DNA from: Verrucomicrobiia bacterium
GTDB taxonomy: Bacteria > Verrucomicrobiota > Verrucomicrobiia > Palsa-1439
Assembly (NCBI GenBank): GCA_035577545.1
Contig: DATLVI010000017.1
Span: 1 to 64,000 of the forward strand
Length of the DNA: 64,000 bases
Direction of reading: 5' to 3'
The notes below the pieces were generated by a model that saw only the letters and a program-made list of their open reading frames with translations, was not told the DNA's origin and ran no database searches. This document shows positions 1 to 9,816 of this stretch, piece by piece; positions within the stretch are counted from its first letter, which is position 1, and every line of letters starts with the position of its first letter. A program made the translations under genes and the position numbers.

Positions 1-324
1 ACCATCAAGGGCACCGGTCTGACCGTGGATGGCAGCGGCAATCCTGTCATCACCGGATACTTCGCCGGCAGCCTGGATCTGGGCGGGGGCCTGCTCTCGG
101 TTGGCAGCTACAATGTCTTCCTGGCGAAGTACTCGCCCACCGGCGCCTGGTCGTGGTCGAAGAACTTCGGGGGGACCACCACTGAAATGGGCTACGCCGT
201 GGCCTCGGACTCCACCGGCAACGTGTTCACGACGGGGAGTTTCATGACCTCGATCGATCTGGGTGGCGGCAGTCAGCTCTCCGCCGGCGGGTTCGACATG
301 TACCTGGGTAAATTCGCGCCCTAG
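1..324 (+). CDS. C-terminal fragment of an SBBP-like beta-propeller repeat protein
   Basis: The reading frame is open from the first base of the window and closes with TAG at 322-324, so only the last 107 residues are visible and the start lies upstream. Two repeats can be read, each with a 'D..GN....G.F..S.DLGGG' strand pattern followed by a 'F.AKYSPTGAWSW' or 'MYLGKFAP' strand. This is the pattern of SBBP / seven-bladed propeller repeats found in large secreted proteins. No sorting signal follows the last repeat. It is the first of four consecutive exported-type repeat proteins on this strand. The family is moderately sure; the function (surface or extracellular matrix protein) is inference. 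Confidence 0.7.
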   Translation, partial: TIKGTGLTVDGSGNPVITGYFAGSLDLGGGLLSVGSYNVFLAKYSPTGAWSWSKNFGGTTTEMGYAVASDSTGNVFTTGSFMTSIDLGGGSQLSAGGFDMYLGKFAP

Positions 325-1345
325 AAGCTCCGCGCGCCTCATCGGGAACCTGCTTCCGTAACTCGGCGCCATAACCGGTGGTGCAATGCATCGCGAAGCA
401 GCTGCCCTCGAAAGCCAGCTGCTTTTCACTTTCCATGTTCTGTAGCGTGCGTTGTTCCGGCGCATCGTTGCCAACGAAAACGACAATCGCTCGACAGCAG
501 ATCCTTGAATTCCATGATCCGCTTGCGCATCACACGGATCACTTTCTCAAGGTTTCCTCGGACGACTCAGCGAATATGAATTTTGCCAATGGCTGGGCCC
601 ACTGGCCTTCTCGCTTTCGAAGATCGGGCGCTCACGACGCCCGGAGGCTACGGGCGTTCACGATGAAGCTTGTGCAATACTTAAGGATCACACCGGTCAC
701 ACAAAAAGCTGTGTCAAAACACAGTCCATGTTCCCTTTTGGTCCGGTGATCTGTCGGACGCCCGTCCACACGCCCTCGCGCGGCACAGAGAATGACCGAT
801 CAAGGCGCTCACGGCGGCTTGGCTGTACGAAAGCCGAGCCTGGCGACACGATGAATGCTGCGTTTCCGCCGCAAACGCCGATGCCTTTGCAGTAATCCCT
901 CAACTCCGCACATGCCTCAGCCGGAAAGTGTTTCGTTAAGTGCCGCTTTTGATTCGCGACTAGGCTGGTTGCACGGGTCGGCGGTTGACGGGCCGAACGA
1001 AAAAAAATTGGAGCCGGGCTGGCTCTTCAGGGTTAGCTCTCAACTCTCTGTGCTTCTGTGGTTTAACCTTGGTGGTAACCCTTTCGCTCCGCTCAAATAC
1101 TAAACGCAAGTCAGCCGCAATCGCCGAAAAAGCTTGCTCTTCAGGACATTTTCCGTTACTGCTTTGCTCCGCCAAGCCTTTGTATGCTTGGTGTGCGAGG
1201 GTGACGCACCGACAATGAGATTTGGAGTGATGAAATTAAGACGAGTGTCAGGGTATTGAGGAGACCAATAGTAATGAAATCAACAAACAATTCGCGATCG
1301 GTTCCGCAATTTGGAGACAAACAACTGGGAAATAAGGAGGGTGGT
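325..1345. other. 1-kb intergenic region without a convincing gene
   Basis: Short open frames occur on both strands here, but none has a ribosome-binding site, a recognisable domain or a protein-like composition. A 9-bp stem (816-824 with 832-840, one G-U pair, 7-nt loop) is present without a following T-run. The stretch near 1037-1065 (CTCTGTGCTTCTGTGG) resembles short dispersed repeats often seen between genes in environmental genomes. The last 100 bases probably hold the promoter and 5' leader of the next gene. Nothing else is supported. Confidence 0.5.
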
Positions 1346-4303
1346 ATGCACAGGATGATTAAACGGTTCGGGATGATGTCCGGTCTATTCGCAGCAATTA
1401 TCACGATGGCGCTCTCGGGAGTTGCCAGCGCCCAATGCCAACGCGGCATATGTTGCTCAGCGGGAGCCGCGGGGCCGGATCATAACTTTCAAACTGCCAG
1501 GGCCCTGGTTGGTGATACGATTGATTTGAGGGCTCTCACTGGAAATGGTGACACAGCGGTTTGTACGGACATTGGCGTTACGGTAACGAATGTTCACTTT
1601 ACGATATTCCACGGCGACGTTACCGAGGTGCAACCGAACCTCATAACGGCCCCGCACCAATTCACTCTTCCGGGTTGCGATCCGAGCCAGGGAACCTCCA
1701 CAACCAACGTGCCGTCGACGACCGTCGCGGATGCGGCTGACGGAGTTCAAGGTTTTCTTATCGTTGAAGAAGATGCTTCCGGCATTGAAAATGTCTCGGC
1801 TGGCGTAAATCTGCCGACGTCCACGTCCTGCCAGACCGTTGTCTTCGTTTTCACGCCCTGCCTCAAGGTGACCAAGTTGGTTGCCTGTCAGCCCGCCGGC
1901 GGCGATTGCAGCCTGGCCACTTACTGCAAGTCGGCCACTGGATTCATCGATGATCAACCCGCAGCGGCGTTCTGCTACAGCGTCACCGTGACCAACTGCG
2001 GTAATGACGACATCACGATCCAGAGCGTGATCGACAGTTCCTTCGGTGACAAGTTCGACGCCTTTACCAACGCGAATAGCGGGGCATTCTTCCCCGCCGG
2101 TGCGTCGACGACGTTCTTCTTTAGTGAACTCGAAACCCACGGCAACACCAACACGATAACCGTTAATGGCATCGAAGCCATTGATGGGAAGTCGCTCCAA
2201 GCCTCGGATTCAGCAACGACGACTGTTTTCAAGGCGTCAATCAGCTGCCAGAAAGATATTTCACTGAATGGCCAGGGTGGCGTGTTCTCCAATACCGTGT
2301 CGGTGCCAGCGGGAACGAATCCGAATGTCACCTACCGTGTCATCGTTACGAACGATGGAACTGCGCCGCTGGTAAACGTTCAGGTCACAGATGCGGCGGT
2401 TGCCGGGCTTGACCAGACCATTAGTTCCCTCGCCGCCGGTGCGCACACGAACTTATTCTTCACGGATACGGCTGACCATGTCGCGGGCTGCCTGGCCAAT
2501 TGCGCCAATACACTTCCCAACACCGTTCACGTCTCGGCCGTCGTGCCGAATAATCCCGCCAGCTGCGTCTGCGGCATCGGGACGAATGGCGAACCGGTGA
2601 TGGTGACGAGCACGTGCAGCGCGCTCTTGCAATGCCAATGCGCTCCTGGAATCCAAATCATCAAGCAGGTTACTTGCTTGACCAGCGACGGGTGCCCGCC
2701 CGCTGGAGATCCGGCATACAGCAAGATCGCGACGGGTGTCGTCAACAGTGTCTTCTGCTACAGCATCACGGTTCTCAATACCGGGTCCGTGGATCTGGTT
2801 AACATCAATGTAACGGACACCACTCCAGGAGGCCCGGTTGATTCCCTGGTGAGCGCTTGTTTCCCGACGTCATTTAGCTTGGCGGCGGGGACATCGACGA
2901 ACTGCATCCATAGCACTTCGTATCCTGGTGTAACTGGAGACGTTCCGGACTTCGTGCACGCCGTTGGTCAGGATACTGCGGGCCATACGGTGAGCAGCTC
3001 CGACAACGCGAGCGTGCATATCATCCCGGTTCCGCTCAACTGCCAGAAGCTTGTTTCCAGCAACGGTGTCGACTTCGTCAAGAATCTCGACTTGGGAGCA
3101 CAGAGCACGCCCCAAAGCGTGATTTGGAAGCTCACCGTGAGCAACCCGAATACCTTCCCGCTGCAGAATGTCGTAATCAGCGAGGTCAACGCTTTGCCAA
3201 ATGGCACATCGTGCACCACCAACGGCGATGCGGTAACGTTCCCGCTGACAGTTCCGTTCTTGGATGCGGGAGCGAGCATTGATATCCTCTGCAGCAATAC
3301 CGTTTCTTGCCCCGGAAGCACCGCAAATAGCTTCCAGGCGCAGGGAGAGGTATCACCGACGACAGGTATCTGTGCGATCGGCACGAATGGCTTGCCGGTG
3401 AAATCTGATATCTGCTCGAGCTCCGCCTCTGTTACCTGCACACCACCGGCAACCCCTGGTTGCCGGACCACGGGTGGCGGTAAGCAGCCTTCCAACAACA
3501 CCTGTCCGGTGGTCAAGTATGTCACCCACGGTGGTCAGGTTGGCGCTCCGTTCGGTGCGGCTGGCGCGCCGGATTGCAGCCTGGGTCTTGCCGGGGGTTA
3601 CTTCAACCCGTGTATCCGTGGTGAGTACCAGCACGTTCGCCATATCAAGGGCGGCCTGAGGGGTACGTTCCATGCCGCCAGTAACGGCAATGAACATGAC
3701 TTCGACAGTCTGGCGTGCGCGTGCCTGCCCTGTGACACGTTCGATCTATCAACACCGGTGTGGGGACCGTTCGTGACCAGCAGCACCCCTCACCCGTTGA
3801 CCTGTCATCCACAGGATCGCACCTATAACGGTGACGGGATCATCGAGAACGGATTGTGCAACCCGGATCGGACACCCAACTGCGGACCGGAGCCGAGGAA
3901 GGCGCCAGCCAACAAGATCTGCTTCTCAGGCGTTGGCGACTACACGTTGAGCAACGGCAAGAAGACCGAGAATAAAGTGGTCTTCCGTGTGGATATTGAA
4001 GATCGCGGCGAGCCGGGCAATGCCCACGCGATCGGTCAATCCGGCAAGAGCAATCCACCGGACCGCTATCGCATGCGGATGTGGATCATCGATCCGGCGA
4101 GTGTGAACACGGCGCCGATCCTGGCACTGCGCGAAGCGGTGGCTTGCAAGAACGCCCACATCGAAGTCGTGGCTGGGACTTTGCCATGCGGTCAGTCAAT
4201 CAATGGCAATACCAGCGTGCCGGAGCCGGACATCGACGACGGCGGCGATCTGGATCGTGGTAATCGCCAGATTCACCCGAACACGGGCGCGACCTGCAAC
4301 TAA
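1346..4303 (+). CDS. Secreted cysteine-rich DUF11-repeat protein, paralogue 1
   Basis: The protein has 985 aa. I chose ATG 1346 because AAGGAGGG lies 5 nt upstream and the protein then begins with a textbook signal peptide (basic MHRMIKR, hydrophobic core, cleavage near ASA-Q). Upstream in-frame ATGs at 1256 and 1274 lack both. After the signal comes a cap domain of about 160 residues starting CQRGICCSAG, then four or five DUF11-like beta-sandwich modules ('CYSVTVTNCG', 'TYRVIVTNDG', 'CYSITVLNTGS', 'WKLTVSNPN'), then a separate C-terminal domain from about residue 706, starting CRTTGGGKQP and including GEYQHVRHIKGG and VFRVDIEDRGEPG. The cap and the C-terminal domain are nearly identical to those of the next gene. 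Cysteines are unusually frequent, suggesting disulfides outside the cytoplasm. The C-terminal domain vaguely resembles 'post-COAP' domains. The molecular role is unknown. Confidence 0.85.
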   Translation: MHRMIKRFGMMSGLFAAIITMALSGVASAQCQRGICCSAGAAGPDHNFQTARALVGDTIDLRALTGNGDTAVCTDIGVTVTNVHFTIFHGDVTEVQPNLITAPHQFTLPGCDPSQGTSTTNVPSTTVADAADGVQGFLIVEEDASGIENVSAGVNLPTSTSCQTVVFVFTPCLKVTKLVACQPAGGDCSLATYCKSATGFIDDQPAAAFCYSVTVTNCGNDDITIQSVIDSSFGDKFDAFTNANSGAFFPAGASTTFFFSELETHGNTNTITVNGIEAIDGKSLQASDSATTTVFKASISCQKDISLNGQGGVFSNTVSVPAGTNPNVTYRVIVTNDGTAPLVNVQVTDAAVAGLDQTISSLAAGAHTNLFFTDTADHVAGCLANCANTLPNTVHVSAVVPNNPASCVCGIGTNGEPVMVTSTCSALLQCQCAPGIQIIKQVTCLTSDGCPPAGDPAYSKIATGVVNSVFCYSITVLNTGSVDLVNINVTDTTPGGPVDSLVSACFPTSFSLAAGTSTNCIHSTSYPGVTGDVPDFVHAVGQDTAGHTVSSSDNASVHIIPVPLNCQKLVSSNGVDFVKNLDLGAQSTPQSVIWKLTVSNPNTFPLQNVVISEVNALPNGTSCTTNGDAVTFPLTVPFLDAGASIDILCSNTVSCPGSTANSFQAQGEVSPTTGICAIGTNGLPVKSDICSSSASVTCTPPATPGCRTTGGGKQPSNNTCPVVKYVTHGGQVGAPFGAAGAPDCSLGLAGGYFNPCIRGEYQHVRHIKGGLRGTFHAASNGNEHDFDSLACACLPCDTFDLSTPVWGPFVTSSTPHPLTCHPQDRTYNGDGIIENGLCNPDRTPNCGPEPRKAPANKICFSGVGDYTLSNGKKTENKVVFRVDIEDRGEPGNAHAIGQSGKSNPPDRYRMRMWIIDPASVNTAPILALREAVACKNAHIEVVAGTLPCGQSINGNTSVPEPDIDDGGDLDRGNRQIHPNTGATCN

Positions 4304-4349
4304 AGTAACGGAAAATAACCAGCCTGCAGTTTGGGCTGAGAATCAGCGC

Positions 4350-4380
4350 GTGGGATGGAATCCTCGAGGTTCCATCCCAC
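4350..4380 (+). terminator. Perfect 11-bp hairpin downstream of DUF11 paralogue 1
   Basis: GTGGGATGGAA (4350-4360) pairs perfectly with TTCCATCCCAC (4370-4380) across a 9-nt loop, 46 nt after the stop codon. No T-run follows, so it is either an atypical terminator or an RNA-stabilising/processing stem. Almost the same stem follows the paralogous gene at 9735-9772. Confidence 0.5.
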
Positions 4381-4513
4381 TGCCGCAGAAAGTCAGTGGT
4401 AACCTGTTAAGCAGGGTATGGTGGCTCAATTGAGCCAAGGGAGAAGAGTAATGCGATCATCTGTATTTGGGAGTCTTCGATTGTCATACATCAATAATAA
4501 TGAGGGGGTTAAT

Positions 4514-7500
4514 ATGTGTCTAGCGCGCCAGGGATTCCGTTTGCTGCTCGTCGCATTGTCCGCAGCTATCACATTAGCGCTCCCAGGAGTTGCCACCGCC
4601 CAGCAATGCCAGCGCGGCATCTGTTGCTCGGCGGGCGCGGCGGGACCGGACCACAATTTCCAGACTGCCAGAGCCATCGTTGGCGATACGATTGATTTAA
4701 GGGCGCTTACGGGAAATGGCGACACGGCCGTTTGCACGGACATCGGCGTTACCGTAACAAATGTTCACTTTACGATATTCCATGGTGATTTTACCGAGGT
4801 GCAGGGCAATCTTCTATCGAGCCCGCACCAGTTCACGCTTCCCGGTTGCGATCCGAGCCAGGGAGCCTCTACGACCAACGTGCCTTCGACGACCGTCGCG
4901 AACGCGGCTGACGGAGTTCAAGGTTTTCTTATCGTCGAAGAGGATGTTTCGGGTATTGAAAATGTTTCGGCAGGGGTAAATCTGCCTGCTTCCACGGCCT
5001 GCCAGACCCCGGTCCTCATTTTCGCGCCCTGCCTTAAGGTGATCAAACTGGTCGCCTGCCAACCTGCGGATGGCAATTGCACGAATGCTTCTTACAGCGG
5101 CTTCGCCTCGGGCGCGAAGAACGGGAACCAGATTCCCTCATTTTGTTACAGCATCACAGTTACCAACTGCGGAACGGATAATCTGACCATCACCAACGTG
5201 TCCGATACCATTTTTGGCGATATTACCGGTGATTTTACAAATCAAACGGGCGTGTTGAGCGGCAAGTCCTTGCCGGTCGGCGCATCCGGGACAATTTTCC
5301 TCACCACTCCGCTAGCGGGTGACACCACCAATACGGTTACCGTTTTGGGTACGGAAGAGATCGAGCAGGCCGCCGTTTCCGCTTCTGCAAGCGCCACAGC
5401 GCAGGTCTTGGTTGCGTCAATTACCGTGAGCAAAGAGTGCGACGGTGGGCCGTTCGTGATTGGCCAGCCGATCAAATTCAAGGGCACGGTGAGTAATAAC
5501 GGCAGTGTGAGCGTGACAGGTATCACAGTCGTGGACAGTGTGGTGGGTGATGTCTCGGGCTCCTTGTCATCGACAACGCTGTCTCCGGGCGCCTCAGCCA
5601 CGTACAACGGCAGCTATGCCTCTTCCGGCAACGGCTGCGGTCCATTTACCAACACAGTGGTGGCGACCGCCACCGAAGGAATCTGCCCCAACAAACCGAT
5701 CGAAGCGACCGCCACGAATGTCTGCACGGTGATCACCTCGCCAGCCATCGCGGTGACAAAGCAGTGTGATGGCGGCCCGTTTGTGATTGGCAGCCCGATC
5801 AAATTCAAGGGTTCGGTGACCAACATCGGCAATGTAACGCTCGTGAATGTCACGGTCGTGGACAACACGGCGGCCGGCACGGTGCTGAGCGGCGTGACCC
5901 TGGCCCCGGGCACATCGGCCTCCTACAGCGGCAGCTACACGGCCAGCGGCTGCGGTCCGTTCACCAACGTCGTGACGGCGACGGGCGATGACCAGTGCGT
6001 GGGCACTCCGGTTTCCTCCCTGGCCACCAGCGTCTGCACGATCGTCACTTCGCCAGGGATTGCGGTCACCAAGCAGTGTGATGGCGGGCCATTTGCGCTT
6101 GGCGACCCGATCAAATTTAAGGGTTCGGTGACCAACATCGGCAATGTGACGCTCGTGAATGTCACGGTCGTGGACAGCACAGCGGCCGGCACGGTATTAA
6201 GCGGCGTGACTCTGGCCCCGGGCACCTCGGCGTCCTACAGTGGCAGCTATACAGCCAGCGGCTGCGGTCCATTCACCAACGTCGTGACAGCCACCGGCAA
6301 TGACCAATGCGTGGGAACTCTGGTTTCCTCCCTGGCCACCAGCGTCTGCACGATCGTCACCGCGCCGAGCATTACGGTGACCAAGCAGTGTGACGGCGGG
6401 CCATTTGCGCTCGGCGCTCCGATCAAGTTCAAAGGCACCGTGAGCAACAACGGCAATGTGACGCTGCTGAATGTCACGGTCGTGGATAGTTCGGCAGCCG
6501 GCACGGTATTAAGCGGTGTGACTCTGGCCCCGAACGCCTCCACGAACTACAGCGGCAGCTATACGGCCAGCGGCTGCGGTCCATTTACCAACGTTGTGAC
6601 GGCGACGGGTAATGACCAGTGCGTGGGTACTCTGGTTTCCTCCCTGGCTACCGGGGTCTGCACCATCGCCACTGCACCGGGTATCGGGGTGACCAAGCAG
6701 TGCGACGGCGGGCCATTTGTGATTGGCCAGCCAATCAAGTTCAAGGGTTCGGTGACCAATAGCGGTAATGTGACCCTGATTAACGTCACGGTCGTGGACA
6801 GCTCGGCGGCCGGCACCGTATTGAGCGGCGTCACTTTGGCTCCAGGCGCCTCTGCGTCCTACAGCGGCAGCTATACGCCTAACGGTGGCTGTGGTCCATT
6901 CACCAACGTTGTGACGGCGTCTGGCAACGACCAGTGCGCGGGTACTCCGGTTTCCGCCCTGGCCACCGGCGTCTGCACAATAACCACCTCACCGGGCATT
7001 GCAGTGACCAAGTTCTGTGACTTCAGCACGAATAGCATCGTCAGCGTCAACGGCACGGTGAGCAACACCGGCAATGTGACGCTGGTCAGTATCACGGTTA
7101 CGGACAACGTTGCAGGCGATCTCTCGGCTTCATTGTCGTCAACGACACTCGCCCCAGGCGCTTCGGCCACCTACAGCGGCAGCTATACGGCCACGAGTCT
7201 GGTCTCGACGGATACGGTGACGGCAACCGGCAGCGATCAGTGCACGGGCAATAAAGTCAATGCGCAAGCAACTGCCGTCTGCAGTTCGTCCTTCTGCTTC
7301 GGGATTACGAAGCTCGTTGCCTGCTTGCCGCCTGGCGGAGATTGCGCCACGGCCTCCTACAGCAGTGTCGCAACCGGCGTCACCAGCGCGGCCTCGGGCC
7401 CGCCGGGATTCTGCTATTCCATCACGGCGACAAACTGCGGTCCTGACAATCTGGTCATCACAAACGTGATCGACAGCTTCTTCGGCGACATCACGAGCAC

Positions 7501-9685
7501 GTTCACCAACGCGCTTGGCAGCCAGCTGTTGCCGGCGTTCTCATCGGTCAGCTTTACATTGCACACCAATGAGGCGGCGGGCGTCGTCAATGTCGTGACA
7601 GCCATAGGCTTCGAGTCCATCGGGCATTCGGCGGTGTCCGCTCAATCGAGCGCGACAACGGTTGTCGAGAATGTGGCCATCACCTGCGAGAAGTTGATCA
7701 AGACCAACGGTGGCGCATTTGCGCAAAGCATTACCATCCCCGCAATCAATGGGAACCAAACTGTGATCTGGAGCATCCAGGTGAACAACGCCGGGTCGTG
7801 GCCGTTGACCGGCGTCACCATCTCCGATCCAGCATTGGCAGGTAGTTGCACGATCCCTGCGCCGTTCAGCCTGGGAGTCGCGCAATCCTTCACGTTCCTG
7901 TGCACCGATACGGTCAATTGTGCGGACAACCTCGCCAATCTGAATCCGAATCAGGTAACAGTAAGCGGTCAGGCCGATTCGTTGAATGGTACGGTCTGCG
8001 TGATCGGCACGAATGGCCTGGTGGCGTCGGCCCAATCCAGTTGCACGGCCTCGCTTGTTTGCAGCGGCTTCCCGGCGGTGGCGATCAACAAACTGATCGC
8101 CTGTATCCCGCCCAATACGGACTGCACGACACTGCCGCTGACAGCCTACGGCAAGTCTGCCACCGGCGTGGTCAATCAGGCTCTGGGTGAGTATCCGGCG
8201 TTCTGCTACAGCATCACCATTAGCAACGCTGGTATAGAAACCCTGACGAATATCAAGGTGACGGACAGCAGTCCGGACGGCCAGCCGAACGTAAGCGGCT
8301 GTGTCTGGCCGGATCTGGCTCCGGGCGCCACCGAGACCTGCACAGCAATCCAGGCTACTCACAAGGTGAACACTATTGATATTGCCACCGTGGTCGGTAT
8401 CGGAGCATTCAGCGGTTCGAGTGTTACACAACAGAGTTCGGCGACAGCGGTGGTTGTCCCGATCGGGGCCACCTGCACGAAGTTGGCCAACGGTGTCGCG
8501 GGTGACCAGACCATTACGATCGCCTCCGGCAGTACGACGGACATCTCCTACTCGGTTGTCATCCACAATACGGGCTCAGTCGATCTGCAGAATATCCAGG
8601 GCAATGATTCCGGGTTCTGCTCGAACGCCTTCATCGTGCCGTTCCTGGCAGCTGGCGCCTCGGTGAGTGTGGATCTGTGCGTGGTGACCGGCGTGCCGTG
8701 TCCTCCAAGCCCGAATGTCTTGTCAGACACTGTGACGTTCACGGCCGAGGTCAGCACCAATGCTCTGGTCTGTCTGCTCCAGAGTAACGGTGTCCCGGTG
8801 ACCGTGAGTAACAGTTGCCAGAACACCATGACGATCAAATGCGTACAGGTCGGCTGCCGCACCACGGGTGGCGGCAAGCAACCGGCCGATAACACCTGCC
8901 CGGTGGTCGGATACGTCACCCACGGCGGCCAGGTCGGCGCTCCGTTCGGCGCGTCGGAAGCCCCGGTTATCACGGACTGTGCGACGGGCGCAGGCACGGG
9001 ATTCTTCAATCCCTGTATCCGTGGTGAGTACCAGCACGTCCGCCACATCAAGGGCGGTCTGCGCGGGACATTCCATGCCGCCGGCAATGGCAACGAGCAT
9101 GACTTCGACAGTCTCAAGTGTGCCTGCCTGCCATGCGACACGTTCAACCTGAGCACACCCGTGTGGCCCACGTCGCACCTCGCGTGTCATCCACAGGATC
9201 GCTTCTACACCGGCGACGGCATCACGGAGAATGGGCTGTGCAATCCGGACCGTATGCCTAATTGCGGACCTGAGCCGCGTCCGGCGCCAGCCAACAAGAT
9301 CTGCTTCTCGGGCGTGGGCGACTACACCTTGAGCAACGGCAAGAAGACCGAAAACAAAGTGGTCTTCCGCGTGGATATTGAAGATCGTGGCGAGCCGGGC
9401 AATGCCCACGCGATTGGTAAATCCGGGAAGAGCAATCCGCCGGATCGCTATCGCATGCGGATGTGGATCATCGATCCGACTGCGGTGGATTCACCGTCCG
9501 TTCGGGCGCTGCGTGTTGCCGTCGCGTGCGTGGATGCGCACAATGAAGTTGTCGCCGGCACGTTGCCCTGCGGCCAGTCGATCAATGGCAGCACGCTTGT
9601 GCCAGAGCCGGATATTGACGACGGCGGGGATCTGGATCGTGGTAATCGCCAGATCCATCCCAACACCGGAGCAACCTGCCAGTAG
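4514..9685 (+). CDS. Secreted cysteine-rich DUF11-repeat protein, paralogue 2 (expanded)
   Basis: The protein has 1723 aa. ATG 4514 is preferred over the first in-frame start (4418) because GAGGGGG lies 5 nt upstream and a signal peptide follows (MCLARQGFRLLLVAL... to about ATA-QQ). The cap domain (CQRGICCSAG) and the last 276 residues (from CRTTGGGKQP, about residue 1448) match the preceding gene closely, so the pair arose by duplication. Between them the protein carries six consecutive Ig-like/DUF11 units of about 104 residues (about residues 301-926, each starting 'VTKQCDGGPF'), not present in paralogue 1. Further DUF11 modules resembling the paralogue's follow ('CYSITATNCGPDN', 'CYSITISNAGIE'). 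Each unit has conserved cysteines (QCDGG, SGCGPF, DQC, VCT), suggesting intra-repeat disulfides. It is probably an extracellular structural or adhesive protein; no catalytic motif is visible. Confidence 0.87.
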   Translation: MCLARQGFRLLLVALSAAITLALPGVATAQQCQRGICCSAGAAGPDHNFQTARAIVGDTIDLRALTGNGDTAVCTDIGVTVTNVHFTIFHGDFTEVQGNLLSSPHQFTLPGCDPSQGASTTNVPSTTVANAADGVQGFLIVEEDVSGIENVSAGVNLPASTACQTPVLIFAPCLKVIKLVACQPADGNCTNASYSGFASGAKNGNQIPSFCYSITVTNCGTDNLTITNVSDTIFGDITGDFTNQTGVLSGKSLPVGASGTIFLTTPLAGDTTNTVTVLGTEEIEQAAVSASASATAQVLVASITVSKECDGGPFVIGQPIKFKGTVSNNGSVSVTGITVVDSVVGDVSGSLSSTTLSPGASATYNGSYASSGNGCGPFTNTVVATATEGICPNKPIEATATNVCTVITSPAIAVTKQCDGGPFVIGSPIKFKGSVTNIGNVTLVNVTVVDNTAAGTVLSGVTLAPGTSASYSGSYTASGCGPFTNVVTATGDDQCVGTPVSSLATSVCTIVTSPGIAVTKQCDGGPFALGDPIKFKGSVTNIGNVTLVNVTVVDSTAAGTVLSGVTLAPGTSASYSGSYTASGCGPFTNVVTATGNDQCVGTLVSSLATSVCTIVTAPSITVTKQCDGGPFALGAPIKFKGTVSNNGNVTLLNVTVVDSSAAGTVLSGVTLAPNASTNYSGSYTASGCGPFTNVVTATGNDQCVGTLVSSLATGVCTIATAPGIGVTKQCDGGPFVIGQPIKFKGSVTNSGNVTLINVTVVDSSAAGTVLSGVTLAPGASASYSGSYTPNGGCGPFTNVVTASGNDQCAGTPVSALATGVCTITTSPGIAVTKFCDFSTNSIVSVNGTVSNTGNVTLVSITVTDNVAGDLSASLSSTTLAPGASATYSGSYTATSLVSTDTVTATGSDQCTGNKVNAQATAVCSSSFCFGITKLVACLPPGGDCATASYSSVATGVTSAASGPPGFCYSITATNCGPDNLVITNVIDSFFGDITSTFTNALGSQLLPAFSSVSFTLHTNEAAGVVNVVTAIGFESIGHSAVSAQSSATTVVENVAITCEKLIKTNGGAFAQSITIPAINGNQTVIWSIQVNNAGSWPLTGVTISDPALAGSCTIPAPFSLGVAQSFTFLCTDTVNCADNLANLNPNQVTVSGQADSLNGTVCVIGTNGLVASAQSSCTASLVCSGFPAVAINKLIACIPPNTDCTTLPLTAYGKSATGVVNQALGEYPAFCYSITISNAGIETLTNIKVTDSSPDGQPNVSGCVWPDLAPGATETCTAIQATHKVNTIDIATVVGIGAFSGSSVTQQSSATAVVVPIGATCTKLANGVAGDQTITIASGSTTDISYSVVIHNTGSVDLQNIQGNDSGFCSNAFIVPFLAAGASVSVDLCVVTGVPCPPSPNVLSDTVTFTAEVSTNALVCLLQSNGVPVTVSNSCQNTMTIKCVQVGCRTTGGGKQPADNTCPVVGYVTHGGQVGAPFGASEAPVITDCATGAGTGFFNPCIRGEYQHVRHIKGGLRGTFHAAGNGNEHDFDSLKCACLPCDTFNLSTPVWPTSHLACHPQDRFYTGDGITENGLCNPDRMPNCGPEPRPAPANKICFSGVGDYTLSNGKKTENKVVFRVDIEDRGEPGNAHAIGKSGKSNPPDRYRMRMWIIDPTAVDSPSVRALRVAVACVDAHNEVVAGTLPCGQSINGSTLVPEPDIDDGGDLDRGNRQIHPNTGATCQ
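5415..7290 (+). repeat. Tandem 312-bp coding repeats (six Ig-like/DUF11 units)
   Basis: Using the last base of the Lys codon of the 'VTKQCD'-type motif as anchor, the units fall at 5434, 5761, 6073, 6385, 6697 and 7012. The spacings are 327, 312, 312, 312 and 315 bp. The middle four units keep long identical stretches at the DNA level (for example AATGTCACGGTCGTGGA), so they expanded recently or are homogenised by recombination. The first and last units are more diverged, as expected at the edges of an array. Confidence 0.9.
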
Positions 9686-9734
9686 GCCAGAACAATTAGC
9701 ATCAACCTCCCATGAAGGAGGATTGAATTAAAAC

Positions 9735-9772
9735 GAGTGGGATGGGATTCTGAAGGGGGTTCCATCCCACTC
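9735..9772 (+). terminator. 11-bp hairpin downstream of DUF11 paralogue 2
   Basis: GAGTGGGATGG (9735-9745) pairs with CCATCCCACTC (9762-9772) around a 16-nt loop, 49 nt after the stop codon and 44 nt before the next start. The following bases AGACTTTA hold only a weak T-run. The stem core GTGGGATGG/CCATCCCAC is the same as after paralogue 1, while the loop differs. Confidence 0.5.
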
Positions 9773-9816
9773 AGACTTTAGCGAGTTAGTGGTGTGTGGT
9801 AAGTGGGGAAGTTGTT

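Noticed and set aside
816-840. Possible riboswitch or small RNA in the first intergenic region
   Set aside because: There is one 9-bp stem, but I could not match the conserved core of any known riboswitch class, and there is no terminator after it.
378-1103. Two plus-strand frames of 123 and 82 codons in the first intergenic region
   Set aside because: No ribosome-binding site, low-complexity composition, no recognisable family; they do not look like protein.
5614-7170. A series of ~90-100-codon antisense frames, spaced like the 312-bp repeats
   Set aside because: They are shadows of the tandem repeat on the plus strand; they recur because the repeat recurs, start at the same antisense point each time, and have no ribosome-binding sites.
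7541-8566. Long antisense frame (341 codons) within DUF11 paralogue 2
   Set aside because: It lies entirely inside a well-supported gene; its sequence has the Asp/Arg/Gly-rich composition of an antisense shadow.
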